A stretch of 64,000 bases of DNA from Manihot esculenta (Eukaryota; Streptophyta; Magnoliopsida; Malpighiales; Euphorbiaceae): assembly GCF_001659605.2 (NCBI RefSeq), contig NC_035174.2, positions 2,606,389 through 2,670,388 of the forward strand, given 5' to 3'. Below, one piece after another: positions 11,629-24,532 of this stretch. The notes under the pieces are model-generated. The model saw only the letters and a list, made by a program, of their open reading frames with translations, was not told where the DNA came from and made no database searches. Position numbers and translations under genes: made by a program. The stretch's first letter is position 1. Every line of letters starts with the position of its first letter.

Positions 11629-14600
11629 CGCAGCGGGAATTGCAGAGGCGGAGTGACCGGCTGCACTAGTAGCTAACCCCTATACCACCGGTTGTTTCCG
11701 GTGAGATATAGCACACGTGTCCGTTAAAAGGTATGGTAATGTAGTCGGTGTTAGATCGCTCGGTGGCGACAAGCTCGTATATGACGTGTCATAAAATCAT
11801 TGGTTAAGATGAAGGTTGCCTATGATGAGGGTTGGCCTTTTTAGGGCAGAATCACCTATAGTAGTTTCTATTATTATACTCTGCGATATGGAAAGACAAA
11901 ATAGTGAGAGTGTGAGAAGTCCAATTTTTATTTAAAAGAAAGAGAAAAAAAATACAATAAAATAAGAAAGAAAATGTGTATAGTATTTTATATATTTTCT
12001 ACCTGTTTAAAATAAAATCTTTCAGTGAGTTTTTTAATTTTAAAAAAATATATTAAAATATTTTTAAAATTTAATTTCATAAAAATATATGTTCTTTATG
12101 TTGCCTTAATTCTCAAGCTAAAAAAATTGATATAGCTTAATAAAAATAATAATTTTTATAGTTATTGACGTAAATTTTTTAAAAAAATCTCTTTAAGTCG
12201 AAGAAAATAATGTAAATACAACATTATATTATTGTAAAGAATAGTACGAGACCTTATTAAAATAAAAAGTATGATTGATACTTTGCATTTATATTTGACT
12301 ATATATTCTTTATTTATAGAGTCATACGTATTTGACTAATATATTACTTCATTAATAATCCCAAAGCCTTCTGGTTTATCTCTTCCCTTGTCCTCCAAGA
12401 TTAAAGTTGGCTTTTATAATTTAACGAAAAATAAAAAAGCTAACATAAAAAAATAGTAATACAATTAATTATATAAACGTGACCAGATTATTAATAAAAT
12501 AAATTTCAAAATAATGTTTTTGTCAAAAGTTGAATTATTAAGTTTTAATTAATTTTAAATTGCGAAATATTCTTAAATTAACTGTCCTTGTATTTACCAA
12601 AATAATAATAATTTTTTGAAGGCCACTAATATGGAAAATAAATTTGATCCACATGCACCAGCACAAAAGCCGATGATGGCCTAATACATTTTGACTAATT
12701 GATCGCAGCCGTACGATTGAGCTTTTATCTTCCACTCCACATGGGCCAATAGATTCCATAGGAAAAATGATTTCTTCATATAAAAATACTTTTCTCGAAT
12801 CCCTCTTTTCCTATTTATCTTGAATTAAAAATTCAAACCAATTTCAATATAAAAATACAGTAATTTGATATACTCATTATAAAATAATTAAATTAAATTA
12901 AAATTTACACTATTGCTGTGTTTCATTTTTTATGGATCGAGATGTCAATTTCTATTTTTATTAATTAATTTATTCTTTTGCTTTTTAAAAAATAAAATTT
13001 TAAATTCACTCAGATGACTTCCAGGTTTAAAAGATAGCAACAAGCTACATTAAAACATAAAGCTCAAGACCCAGGCCTAAAGCCCATCAAGGAAGAAATG
13101 GGCTATGGCCCAACTGTCTGAACATGCAGACCTGGGCAGGGGAGGCCACTGGAAGTCAAAACTAACTCCAATTAATCAAAATGTACAAATAATACTAAGA
13201 AATTCATTTTTTAAAATTTACTTATTTACAATAATGTATAATGAATACTATTATTTTATAATAATGAATACTGCATATTAAAATTTTCTTCAAGTAAATT
13301 AAGTTTTGAAATACATTACTGATTTATTTTTCTTAATAACAAAAACAATTTATTTTTAAACTAAAAAAATTAACAACTAGTAATAGTTTAATAAAATTTC
13401 ATTTTAAATGAACACATGTCAAATGGAGCTTAAAAATTTTTTCTTGTAAAACGTGTGCTTTTCCTGTCTTCCTTGTCTATTTAAAACCACTCCTGAGATT
13501 CTGAAAAGAGGGAGGATCTGCTTAATTCTTTCAGGATTTGCAGATTATATATTCATATCTTCAGGGAAGCTAATAACTAAAGCTGACAAAACCTTCTTTT
13601 TGTTGCGTTGAACTGCCGCTAAAACTTCCTATCTCTGCAGGACGTGGTGCTTTTTTCTTCTAATCTGTAATCTTCCCGAGTATAAATTTCCAGGCTGACA
13701 CTCAAGAAATTTTGTTCGTTACAAAAAATTTCCCAAGCATACACCAGATTCTACCACTACAACAAACAAAAAAGGAATGATAAACTTCAAAATGGGCTAA
13801 AGGCTGAAGCAGAAAGCATCAAGAAAGAAATAAAATATCAGTTTTCACACAATTGGTTTTCTAATAGCCAAGACTATAGGCACTGCACATTTTGTAGTAT
13901 CATGTTTGATATGGGTAAATCAGATAGAATACCTTCTGATATTCTGAAATCCAAAAAATAGAGTTTACTGTGATTGTTTAAGTTTAATTCCCGAGAAATG
14001 TATTTAATTCCTCTCTTTTTATCCTCTTTCCCTTCGTCTGCTAGCCGTGCCTAACGGACTCCCTGTTACAGTACCGCTCGTCTCTGTCGGACAGATCTGT
14101 AGGTACAAATGGCGTCAGACGTCCTCTCCACATCAGGCGGCTATTTAATTCCTCTCGGCGCGCATGCAGGGAGGGCTGCTAGGTGACTGGACCTGCTGTC
14201 CTTTCTCATGTCACGTCATGGACTGAGCCCGTAGTTAGGATATTTGGACTTGTGAGTGGTTCGATCTGCACTCTGAAACTATGTCTGAGCCGAAGGAGTT
14301 GGTCCGGCCTAAAAGAGAGGCTTCCTGAATCTTGGTCTGGGGCAGCCTTCGCAGGCCTCACCTCCTAGCTAGCCCGTGAAGTCCGGTAGCCATCACCTTC
14401 TTTCTTTAGTAGGACACATTTAATATTCTTGGTTTATCTTATATAAATGTGGTTTTCATTTTTCACCTTCTTTCAACTTTTGACATGTTTGTGACCCAGG
14501 AACTTAAAATATGCTTTAAACCTTTTGGAATCAATGTGTCTCTGGGATGATTTCATTCAGAGCAGTATCTGCTTACCAAAACGTCTATGATATGTATCTA

Positions 14601-16550
14601 TATGCATAGCTCACTTAACTTACTGCTGCTTGTGGCCGTGATTCCACAATTTCTACATTGCTGTAGTGGAAGGAAGCACAAATGCAGCTTGCTGGAGGAC
14701 CATAGATCCTTTGTTTTGCTGCCACATTTCTAACTGTCTATTCCCAGTGGAGATAGAAGGCTTAACATTGGCAGTACTGGAACTCTTGTGAAGTTGTGAA
14801 CTGAAAATGGCAACTTAGAGAAGCTGCCATGGCTGATGTTCACTGTCTGAGAAGCATTTGTTCCAATTTCTGTTTTTCCTGAGATAAGATTCTTTAGGGT
14901 TTGAATTGATAGGCAATTCTGTGACACTCACTTTTGCATGTCAGCATGTGCAGGAGGAGACATGGACAAATGGGCCGGCCAACAACTCCAGTGGGAATTC
15001 TGTTTTTCCCTTGGAAGCAAGTGATTTTCATTTATAGGTTAAAAAAAATAAATAAATCAAGGTACAATTCAATATCATTATTCTTTAATGGGCTCCAGCA
15101 ATGTAATAATGGAATTTGGACAGCTCCATTTCTAGATAATCTTCTTCTTCTGTAATGAAGCAAAAGTGCAAAGATAATCGAAACGGATATATTTTATTTG
15201 GTCAATTAAGATGGAAGATGTATAAAATAAATGTGGTCTTCATCCGAGACAGGCTTAATTTAAATGAATGGGATTCCCCATTATTGAATACCGTGGCAAT
15301 TCATTAATGGAGATGCATAATTAGGGGGCTTCACCAGCTCTGAATCTGATGCTCATAATGCAATTGTCTGGTCATTGTTCTCCAATAAATCTTAATGCCA
15401 TTAACTAATCATTGTTTGATTACAATTAAAATTTAGTTTTTTAAGTTTTAGGCATCCGTAGATACCCACATTAACTAGTACTGTTGATTTAACCTTGCTA
15501 ATCAACTTCTATTAAAAATAAAGTTATTAAAGGTTCTTTATTATTAAAGAGGTAAAACTTTTCATTTTCACAAAAATGTGAGGACAACTGGTTCAAGATT
15601 AAAGGCTAGAGAGCATAGGCAGCAGTCCCCCGCATGTCATAATGGTGTCATTTCCAACATCACATCCTACCAATATGATTTTTTTATATATATATAATTT
15701 ACTTCTCACTGCTTACTCACTCAACTTTTAAATTATAAATAATTAAAAAGTAAATATATATTACTCATTTAATTTTTAATTATAAAATAATTTAATTTTT
15801 ATAACTTGATTGAAATGTTTAATTTTAAAAAAATTAAAAGAAATATTTTTTTAAAATAAATTTTTATGTTTAGCAAAATCAATAATATTAAATTAATTTT
15901 AAATTAAAAGTAAATATTATTAAAATTTTATAAGAAATGATTTCACTTAATGTTATTTATATTAAAATTAATTAACTAATCTTTGAAAATTTTTTTATTT
16001 TTTTAATTTTAAATTTATTTTTTACTTTTAATTAATAATTACTACAAAATTATTTTAATTTAATAGTGACTATTAATATACAGTTAATACATTTATAATT
16101 AATATTAAAAATTTATTATATTATTTTGTTAATAAAAAAATACAATTTTTATATTTTTAATAGTAAAAATTATGTAAAATTTAGATTTTGAATGTTACAA
16201 AAATATTAATAACGTTTTCTCAATGAATAAAAATAATTATTATTTACAAGAATAAATATTTATATTTAATTTAAAAATAATAAGAATGATAAATAAATTA
16301 AATTAATTTAAATTTTATTATTAATTTATTTAATATAAAAAATTCTAATTAAATTCTATTACATTTAAATGATTCAAAATAAATAAATTTTTTTCATGAA
16401 TAAATTAAATTCTATCAATAAAATTCAATTATTTTTTTATAAAAATTCATATCAAACAAATACATTATGTTTGAGTCAACAAATATTTTATAATTTAATT
16501 TTTATCTTTATCAATTAATTTTATCTATATTATAATTCACTTTTGCTTTC
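11629..16550. other. Gene-free AT-rich interval, with GC-richer islands
   Basis: No intact gene. Bases 11640-11850 are the SLK upstream region. Bases 11880-13000 and 15660-16550 are very AT-rich. Bases 13015-13160 are flanked by the inverted pair gacttccag/ctggaagtc and hold GC-richer sequence, perhaps an old element. Bases 14040-14400 are markedly GC-richer than the surroundings and may be a transposon or LTR remnant, but no coding similarity is seen. Bases 14630-14930 carry a possible pseudogene fragment, listed separately. Confidence 0.45.
14630..14930 (-). pseudogene. Possible protein-coding remnant, unidentified
   Basis: Read on the minus strand, one frame gives a plausible coding stretch (SSQLHKSSSTANVKPSIS, then GNRQLEMWQQNKGSMVLQQ and AAFVLPSTTAM before a stop). 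A second frame just upstream gives KTEIGTNASQTVNISHGS, so a frameshift would lie near 14812. Composition is Ser/Gln/Asn-rich and base composition is less AT-biased than the flanks. I recognise no family, and an accidental open stretch is possible. Confidence 0.22.
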
Positions 16551-16554
16551 TATC

Positions 16555-17352
16555 TGCTAGATAGAGAGAGACACAAAATCTCTTTTTTTTGTCGGCTTTG
16601 TGCGGCTTCCCTATTATTTTTTAGTGGGGTGGCTCTTCTCTTCTTCGTTCGAAAGTGGATGTACACCCTCTCCTTTGGGCGAGACTGTGCGTAATTTTTG
16701 TGATTTTATTATGTTTTGCTTTTATTGAGAGAGAGTTTTTTTGGCTTGCCTTGTTTGTATTGTTTGCATTTGTGTGGTTTTTTTCTTTATTTTTATATGT
16801 TGCTTCTTAGATTTGCATTTGAAAATTTTTCATGAAGAAAGTATTGTTGATTTGGAAGTTGTACTCGACTCCGGAAGAGATGACTTGACACGATTGAGGA
16901 AGAGCGCATCCTTCCCTTTCAGAAGCGTCCAACTCTTTCTTTTTCTCTCTATTTGATTGTATATACCTTTATCGTCCAACTCATTTTTTTGCTTAATTCT
17001 GAATATATCTTTATCGTCTGACTTGCAATTTCTCTTTAAACTTCTGCTTGTAATTAGTTTCGATTCGTGAGAAAGAAAAATCTTTTTTTATCGCTAAAGA
17101 ATGTTGGTTCTTGCAAAAAAGCGGCGTGTTTTTGTATTAATCGAGCTGGGAAGTTAAATTTTTGAATAGAACTTTTAGAGTTTATTATTTAGTTGGATTC
17201 TTTTCTTTTGGAACCCTCAAACCTTACTTCTAAAATATTTGTTCTAAGTTAGATCTTGGACCTGTCTATATAAGCCTTGAACTCTTTTATAATCTTTAAC
17301 CTTTAATAGTTTTTTAGCGAAATCTTTATATCTTTAAAAAAAAAAAAAACCC
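16555..17352 (+). mobile_element. Possible LINE-like retroposon ending in poly(A)
   Basis: A GC-richer block begins with a gagagag/tctctttttttt pair and a gtcggctttgtgcggcttcc stretch, resembling the style of plant L1 5' regions. It ends with ctttatatcttt followed by a run of about 14 A at 17337-17350. No long reading frame and no convincing target site duplication were found, so this rests on overall organisation only. Confidence 0.3.
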
Positions 17353-20300
17353 TCCCCTTTACGAATTCCTTGGTAGTCTAAAACTTCAAACTTAAAATTT
17401 CTGGAGTTGAGTTTCTGTTTCCAGCCTTTAATTATATGGTAATTTATAATTAAATTTTTAAAATTATTTTTATCAACAACTATTCTCTGAAATTTTTATT
17501 GTTAATATATTAAAATTTATAACAGTTTGATGAATCACATTTTTATTATATTACAATATACATAAAAACCTAATTTTATTTCTCATTAAAATAAAAAAAG
17601 GTATAATTTTAATGCTGTCTAAGAATACTAAAATTACAAAATAGCCTTATCAGTGATTGGTCATTTGGCGACTTGTATGTATATGTACATGTGTTGTTGA
17701 TAATGGGTGCTATTTCATCTGTTTAGAATATTTGTGGAATTTGGACATGTACCAAAATTAGCTTTCCCTACCAACAATATTTTTATGACTAAATGAAACA
17801 AAACGACGCCACTTAACTTTATAAATTAGAGCTTTGCTTATTATTTACACATAAAAATTAATCGCAAACGTAATCTCAGAATTGAGTAAATTATTATAAG
17901 AGGAATGAGAATGGGACTGTCCATGGGTGAGGCTTCACGTCTCAACAATATTCAAAATTTTGTTAGTAGTTGGATTTTCATTTTCCAAAGTGTAATTAGC
18001 TTTAGCTAATCAAGCAACTAACTAATAAATAGACCTTTTAACACCCAGGACTCGCCTCGCACACTTTGGGATAACGTGTGAGATTGGTGCATTTGTTAGG
18101 GTCAACAAGATCTTTGATGACATCTCATCTTCTCCATTCCAAATAATTTGGTCATGCCAATCTCAGCTTAATTATTTGCACTTATAAAAATCCTACATGC
18201 TAGCAGGATTTTTTTTTTTAAATTTTTAAAAAAGTTGAAATTTTATTAAAATTGAAGCTGGCAGGAATTATGACTAATAATAGATCCATTTCTGATTTAT
18301 TTCCTAATCATATTCTTGCTGGCCGATTCCGGCCTGGAATTAACTCGGGCCGCATTTGTGCTAGGCCTAACTTTACATTGAAAATGATTTTTCATCCAAT
18401 TATTAATATTTCTTTAACTTTGGTTGCTTTTTTGGATGTGAGGAGAATAAAAGGACTGAAAGAGAAAAATAGAAAAACTTCCTCACTTTTCCTTATTTGA
18501 AAATATAAAAGAAAATAATTACTTTTTTGCTTATTATTTGGTGATGTGTGTATGCTGTATCTGAATTTTCAAAGCAAAAAAGGAAAAGAAAAAAAAAAAA
18601 AAGCATTGGGAGTTTGATAGAAAGCAGCTTTTCCAAGTGCAGTAGAAAGTATATATTAGGCGAAGCATCAGTGTTGTTGGAGCAGAAAATGTCAAACTGG
18701 AAGTGGGGAGCTAGAATCGAACTAGCCACAACTTTTGCTTGCACGACAATGCTTCTTAAAGATGGTGAGCCACCGTTTTCAGTCCAAAGAACCTCCTATT
18801 CCACTTGAAATCGCTCACTTAAATTCTGAATATATATTTATTACAAAACTAATCAAGTTTTTCTAATCAGTGGGCTTTCTAGTATGGGTTTTTTTGGTTC
18901 TCTTTTTCCTTTTACCGAATTGCAACTATCATTAACACTACCCATCAATTCTTAACTGATTGCTCAGATATATATATATGAAAGTTTTGCATGGCATGCA
19001 ATGTTCCATTTTTTGGACAGTAAACTACAGACTAAATTTGGTGAATTGGCAATTTCAGGGTTGCTTGTAAAATCTTGTAAGTATTTGAGTGTATATTCGG
19101 TGTTAAATAAATAATACGTTATCAAAAATCATAATGAATTTCATATTTAAAATATAAATCCCTTCATGAAATTTTTATGTACAAAAAATAATAAAATAAT
19201 CGATATATAAATAATAAAATAAATAAATATACACTTTTTATCCGAAAGAGCAAAGAAAGAGTGTTGTTCCCTCGGAGAAAAATCCAAGGGCAGCCTGGAG
19301 ACAGGTGAATTTTTTTTTTAATTTCCTGATTATAGTTAGACTTAGATCGCAAACTCTGATTCATTGCACCATGTTTGTCACGATTTAATACATTTAGAAA
19401 TGGATCCTCAGCGTTCTTGTTTTCCTTTTAAAAAGCTGTTGTCAAATAAAATAGGAATAAGAGAATAACACGTTTCATATATATAGACTGGTTTTGAATT
19501 CTCAAATTCTGTGCTAAGCTTATCACCATAAAACAACTGAAATCAATTTGCTGCCTATTTTGAAAATAAAATTTAATGACTATTTAAATTCGTGAAGTGG
19601 TTAATTTATCTCAAGTTGTATAATAAACATCAGAAACGCGTGAATTTCGAAGTTCTTGGACAGTAAATTACAGCATTATTTTTAAACAAATTACTATTTC
19701 ATCTTTAACTTTTTCAAAAATATCGAGTGAATTTTTATATTTTTTTAATTTTATTGAATTATTTACTCTAATTTATTCTGGAAAAAAAAAAGTAATTTCG
19801 AATGCAATAAATTAAAATTAAAGAATTCTATACTAGTGGAGCTAATTCACAGGTATTAATCTCCTCCTGATAATTAAATATTTAAGTAAGAAAAAATTGA
19901 TAAAAAACGAGTGGAATTTTTTTTCTTCTCTCAAATGTTGAATGGAGATTATTTAAATGAAATAAACTCCCGGAAAATGATGTTAGAAGAAATAAATTAA
20001 ACGCATTTAACATTAAGAACAGTGCATAAAAATCTTGATAACCGGTAAATTTAACAGAAAAGTGTAGGCTGTTACGTGATCACGTGGTAGATATTATTCC
20101 AAACAGAGACCACAGAAATTCTATGAAACCGCTGGCAACCAAACTCTTCTTTCCAATAAGACCAATATTTTATGCCAATGGTCGGTTTCTTGTTCCTAAT
20201 CAAACATGCCCTTCATGGCCCAGTCTGCTCTAAATCACTCACCATTTATTCAAAACCTTTCTTTTTATTTTGTCGTCGGAAACCTTGATTTCTGTTCTTT

Positions 20301-22180
20301 ATCCCATCGTCGTTTGTCAATAAAATTTACTTTTATTTAAAAAAGTATTCTAAAATTTATTTAAAGATTTACTTTTTTAAATGCTAAAAATAAATACGTT
20401 TTAAAGTACACAGGAAGAAGTATAAATACTGCCGACCTTCCGTCTCTATAATTGTTTATGCACAATTAAGTTGCATTGTCTTAATCAAACTACGTATGCA
20501 CAGAATATAATCCATCCAATTATTCCCACGTGGGACGACTTTCTCAACGGCTTCGATATCGCCACGTGTATAGCTTTCACACGTTCCACTTGCACGTGTA
20601 GGACTGTCGGTGGCGGACAATAAAGTCAAGGAGAGAGAGAGAGAGAGAGCGCGAGAAGTGAAAACTGAAAAGAACGTGTTTGAAAGACTGAGCTGAATAA
20701 AAAGCGTTGGGAGAATTGATGGAAATGAATACGTTTACGATGAAACCGATACTAGTGAATTGCAAATGTGTAATTCCCTCAATGGATAGCTATTGTAAAT
20801 TTAATTTTATATGAAAATAAATCAATTATTTATCAAATTAATATTTATATTTATATTTAAAGATTTAGTTTATATATTTCCATTTTTTACTAATTAATAA
20901 TATAAATTTTGTTGTAATACTTCATTCGTCTTAAAAACATAAACTTACTTTTATTTTTCACTTAATATATTTATATTTATATTATTCTATAAAAATTACA
21001 TAATTTATATTTTCAAAACACTGTAATTTTAAAAGAAAAAAAATTAAAAATATAAGAAATTTCATTTTTATGAGATAAAAACAGAATGCATTGTTTTTTT
21101 TACTTGACCTCTACATTATTATCAAAAATATATAGTTTATTTTATAGATAACTCTTACTTATATTAAATATATATAAATATATTATATAGATATATAAAA
21201 TTTTATATTGATCATATTATCAGTTTATATTTTAATTTATATAAATTTAATTTAAGTCGATCTTTTTCATATTTTATTAGCATTTCACTGTTTGGAGCGT
21301 TGGCTCATTCTTTATTGAGATGACATTTTCAACCCCACCTTCACGAGCTGGTAGATATTTAATTTATGAGGAAGAGATTGAGAGCCCTCCCAATTCTCAA
21401 AGCCAAAAGGGTCGTAAAAAGACAAAGGAAAGCCTTCAAATGAAAAACAAGTTTTGTAGCTTTATACTTGACTTGTAAACCAACACTTGCAGCAGGGCCG
21501 ACCAAAGTGACCCCCAAGTTAATACTCCTTTTTTTTTTTTTTTTTTTTTCAAAAAATGGGGGGAAATCTAAATTGTTTCAAAATTATTAAAAGGCAGTGT
21601 GCTTGCGATGAAGCATTAGCTGAGTGTGCACTTTGCAGGCTTGCTTCTGTCCAATTGTTCATTAGATTTTTCACATACCCTTAGCTTGGGCAAATAAAAG
21701 CCACGAATTTGTGGGCACTGATAGTTGGCATGGATTAGATGGACCGCAAACAGAATCATAGACTGACGTTTAGCTTAGGTGAAATTATTAGCCTAATAAT
21801 AGTAGGTATTTTTTGTGGTTACAAAATTTAAATATTACTTATAAACCGTACGACCAAAGGTACCTGTTAGTAATTAATCACTAATTTATGGTTATGGTTT
21901 AACCTTTTAAGACGGTGGCATGGCACGTGCCGCATGTGTGAACCAAGCGACAGCGAAACGTCACCGGTTTAGACATTGTTGGTACCAACATAATATCCCG
22001 ACTAAGCCATCTTTACTGTTTAAGTTTCTTCCAAAAGAAAAAGAAAAAGAAAAAAAAGTTTAACTAAAGCTCACTTCTCCGCTTAGCTGACACATGGACA
22101 ACAAGACGATGATTGGGCTGTTGCAAATTCCCGTATATGCCCCCATCATATACACGTGGACTATTTAGAAAGCAAAGCCC
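17353..22180. other. AT-rich intergenic interval upstream of the BAG gene
   Basis: No intact gene. Notable items are a cluster of ACGT-core G-box-like sites at 20527-20600, a GA microsatellite at 20632-20650, a T run of about 21 at 21530-21550, and scattered further ACGT cores (cacgtgg near 20080 and 22154). The last 300 bp before 22180 are likely BAG promoter. Confidence 0.5.
20527..20600. promoter_or_regulatory. Cluster of three G-box/ABRE-like ACGT elements
   Basis: Within 75 bp there are cccacgtggga, gccacgtgta and tgcacgtgta. G-box and ABRE motifs (CACGTG core) are bound by bZIP and bHLH factors in plants. Downstream are a GA tract (20632-20650) and a 31-codon reading frame (20719-20814). 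There is no recognisable gene immediately downstream, so function is uncertain. Confidence 0.5.
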
Positions 22181-22187
22181 TATAAAG
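22181..22187 (+). promoter_or_regulatory. Candidate TATA box of the BAG gene
   Basis: The sequence tataaag is preceded 25 bp upstream by an ACGT-core element (tacacgtgga). If used, the leader would be about 950 bases, unless part of it is an intron. Confidence 0.4.
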
Positions 22188-22969
22188 AGTGCACATAGAC
22201 CCGGATGTGTTCAACACGTAGCATTAGTTCGGTGAAAGACCCAAACTTTCTCCTCCGTTTTTTAACCTTTAAATAGTTTGCATTGGCGGCCTTCTTTATT
22301 TTCTTTTTTCTTAAAAAAAAAAAACATAAAATATTCTCCGATAATACATAAATTATTTGTATCAATATAAAGTATATATATAGTCCTGAAGCCAGAACAA
22401 CAGCTCAGTTAGCTGTCCACTCGTTTTATATTCTTTTTCTTTTGTTTTTATTTTTTTCCCTCCTCTGTGAAATCTCCAGAACAGCAAAGTAAGAGGGAGA
22501 GAGAATAATTCCACATTGAAATCCCATATTCTTTGATTTTGACTCCACATTGATTTTTCTTCTGTTCTTTCTTGGGAAAAAATTTGTAGAAAGTTAGACT
22601 CTCGTCATTGTTGTTGTTATTCTTATTATTATTTCTTTTGTTGGTTCGGATTTTTGAGGAGGAAAATAAACATTCTTGAAAGAGTTTGAGTTATCTGGTT
22701 TCATTTTTTGGGAGAGATCTAGGATTCACTTCCTTCATTACAAGGTATTGGCAGATTCTTAATTTTCCCGCAGCCGGGGAACCGGTGAGCTAAGTTTTCT
22801 TGAATTGCAAGAGTTTTAAGATTCATTCATTCATGGGCAGAAGTTATTTCTTTTAAGAGACGCCATTGATTCAGCAAAGAAGGAGAATAAAACTGGAAGG
22901 TTTTAGAAGTTTACGCGCTCTTTCTTTCTCTCTCCGTGTACGCGTGGCTGTTGGGATTGGACTCGTGTA

Positions 22970-23044
22970 ATGCTGTGGTGGAAGCAGTCTGAAACTCTAT
23001 CAGGAACAGAGTCGAACAGCTTTGTCTCAGATGAGTCTCTATGA
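22970..23044 (+). other. Upstream open reading frame in the BAG leader
   Basis: The ATG at 22970 opens a 24-codon frame (MLWWKQSETLSGTESNSFVS...) closing at 23044, 115 bases before the main ATG and not overlapping it. An earlier 7-codon frame starts at about 22833. Such frames usually reduce or condition translation of the main frame, but conservation has not been tested. Confidence 0.45.
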
Positions 23045-23159
23045 TTTCTAACACAGATCTTCAAGAATCACGCTTTCTAGTCCTAGAGATCTGAGGCTCT
23101 TTTGCCTGAAAAGTGTCCTAAATTTTGCAACCGATACAAGCAACAAGGCGTTTTAAAAA

Positions 23160-24532
23160 ATGATGAGAATGAAGACTAAACCGACAGGGCTGTCGCATAT
23201 GAATGGCGGCTCAAGAGCTGGCGGCGGTGGCGGAGGTGAGTCTGGGGCTGAGTGGGAGCTTAGACCAGGAGGAATGGTGGTACAGAAGCGAAACCCGGAC
23301 TCAGATCGGAGCTCTATCCCACCTCCGACAATAAGAGTTAGGGTTAAGTACGGGTCAACGTATCACGAAATCAGTATTAATTCCCAAGCTACATTTGGTA
23401 AATTTCATAATATCTCTCAACTCCTTAGCTCCACAATAATTAAATTTTTCTGGGGTCTAATATTTAGATTGAGAGAGCTGCCAAGAATGGATTTGTAATT
23501 TTGTAGGTGGTAATTGATGATATATAATTGGCTTGGGTGCAGGGGAGTTGAAGAAAATGTTGACAGGGCCAACCGGACTGCACCATCAAGACCAAAAGCT
23601 GTTTTTCAAAGACAAAGAGAGGGATTCAAATGCATTTCTTGACATGTCTGGAGTGAAGGACAAGTCCAAGATTGTGCTAGTTGAGGACCCAATTAGCCAA
23701 GAAAAACGTTTCCTTGAGATGAGAAGGAATGCTAAGATGGAGAAGGCTTCAAAATCCATCTCAGAAATCAGCCTCGAGGTTGATAGGCTGGCCGGCCAGG
23801 TATTTGCTTTTGAAAATCTTCAAATTATGCCAAGCGTGTGTTTCATCTTCTTATATATCGATATTGATGTTTGAAATGTGAAACCCAATAGGTCTCGGCT
23901 CTTGAATCTGTAATTTCTAAAGGAGGGAAAGTAGCAGAAAAAACTGTGCTTAATTTGATTGAGTTATTAATGAATCAATTGCTCAAATTGGATGGAATTA
24001 TGGCTGATGGGGATGTGAAATTACAAAGGAAAATGCAGGTAATTCCGATTCCTAAAGTTCATATAAATCCTTTTCGGTACTTGAATTGCTCCTTAGACAA
24101 TTTGCCACCAAATTGAGGTTCATAAATTTTGCCATTTTCATGAAGGTGAGAAGAGTCCAGAAGTATGTAGAGACTCTAGATATATTGAAGATGAAGAACT
24201 CCATGGCTAATGGCAATGGCAATGGCAATCAGATACCAATGCAGCATCAGCAAAAGCATAATTCAAATGGACAGAGACTAGCCCCAATTCAAGAACAACC
24301 ACTCATTCCAATAGAAGAGGAGCAACCAAGGCAATTGCCGGCTAACCATCATCATGAGCGGCAGAGTTCAACATCTGGGGCAGTTGTTGTTACTACACAA
24401 TGGGAAATCTTTGATTCTGCCCCTGGATTATTGCCTGTCACTTCAGCATCCACGTCCACCTCAACATCAGCCACAAATAATAATAATAATTCAGTTCATC
24501 AACCCAAGTTCCCATGGGATTTCTTTAACTAG
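23160..24532 (+). CDS. BAG-family molecular chaperone regulator with ubiquitin-like domain (BAG1-4 group)
   Basis: Four exons: 23160-23397, 23543-23799, 23892-24038 and 24146-24532, all GT-AG and phase-consistent, giving 342 residues. The N-terminus is Gly-rich, then EWELRPGGMVVQKR (about 31-44), the signature preceding the ubiquitin-like domain in plant BAG1-4. The UBL spans about 58-128 (IRVRVKYGSTYHEISI ... KIVLVEDP). A BAG domain, three predicted helices contacting the Hsp70 ATPase domain, spans about 146-228 (LEVDRLAGQVSALES, LLMNQLLKLDGI, RRVQKYVETLD). The tail is low-complexity Gln/Ser/Asn/Thr and includes TTQWEIFDSAPGLLP, as in BAG1/BAG4 proteins. Family role: nucleotide-exchange co-chaperone of cytosolic Hsp70, linked to stress tolerance and proteasome delivery. 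I cannot decide between BAG1 and BAG4 by eye. The exon 4 acceptor (tcatgaag) has a weak pyrimidine tract but is fixed by phase and homology. Confidence 0.93.

Noticed and set aside
18700..18775. tRNA-like sequence on the minus strand with a T-arm-like ggctagttcgattctagct
   Set aside because: The T-arm pairs well, but I could not form a consistent acceptor stem, D-arm and anticodon arm, so it is not called. A tRNA scanner would settle it.
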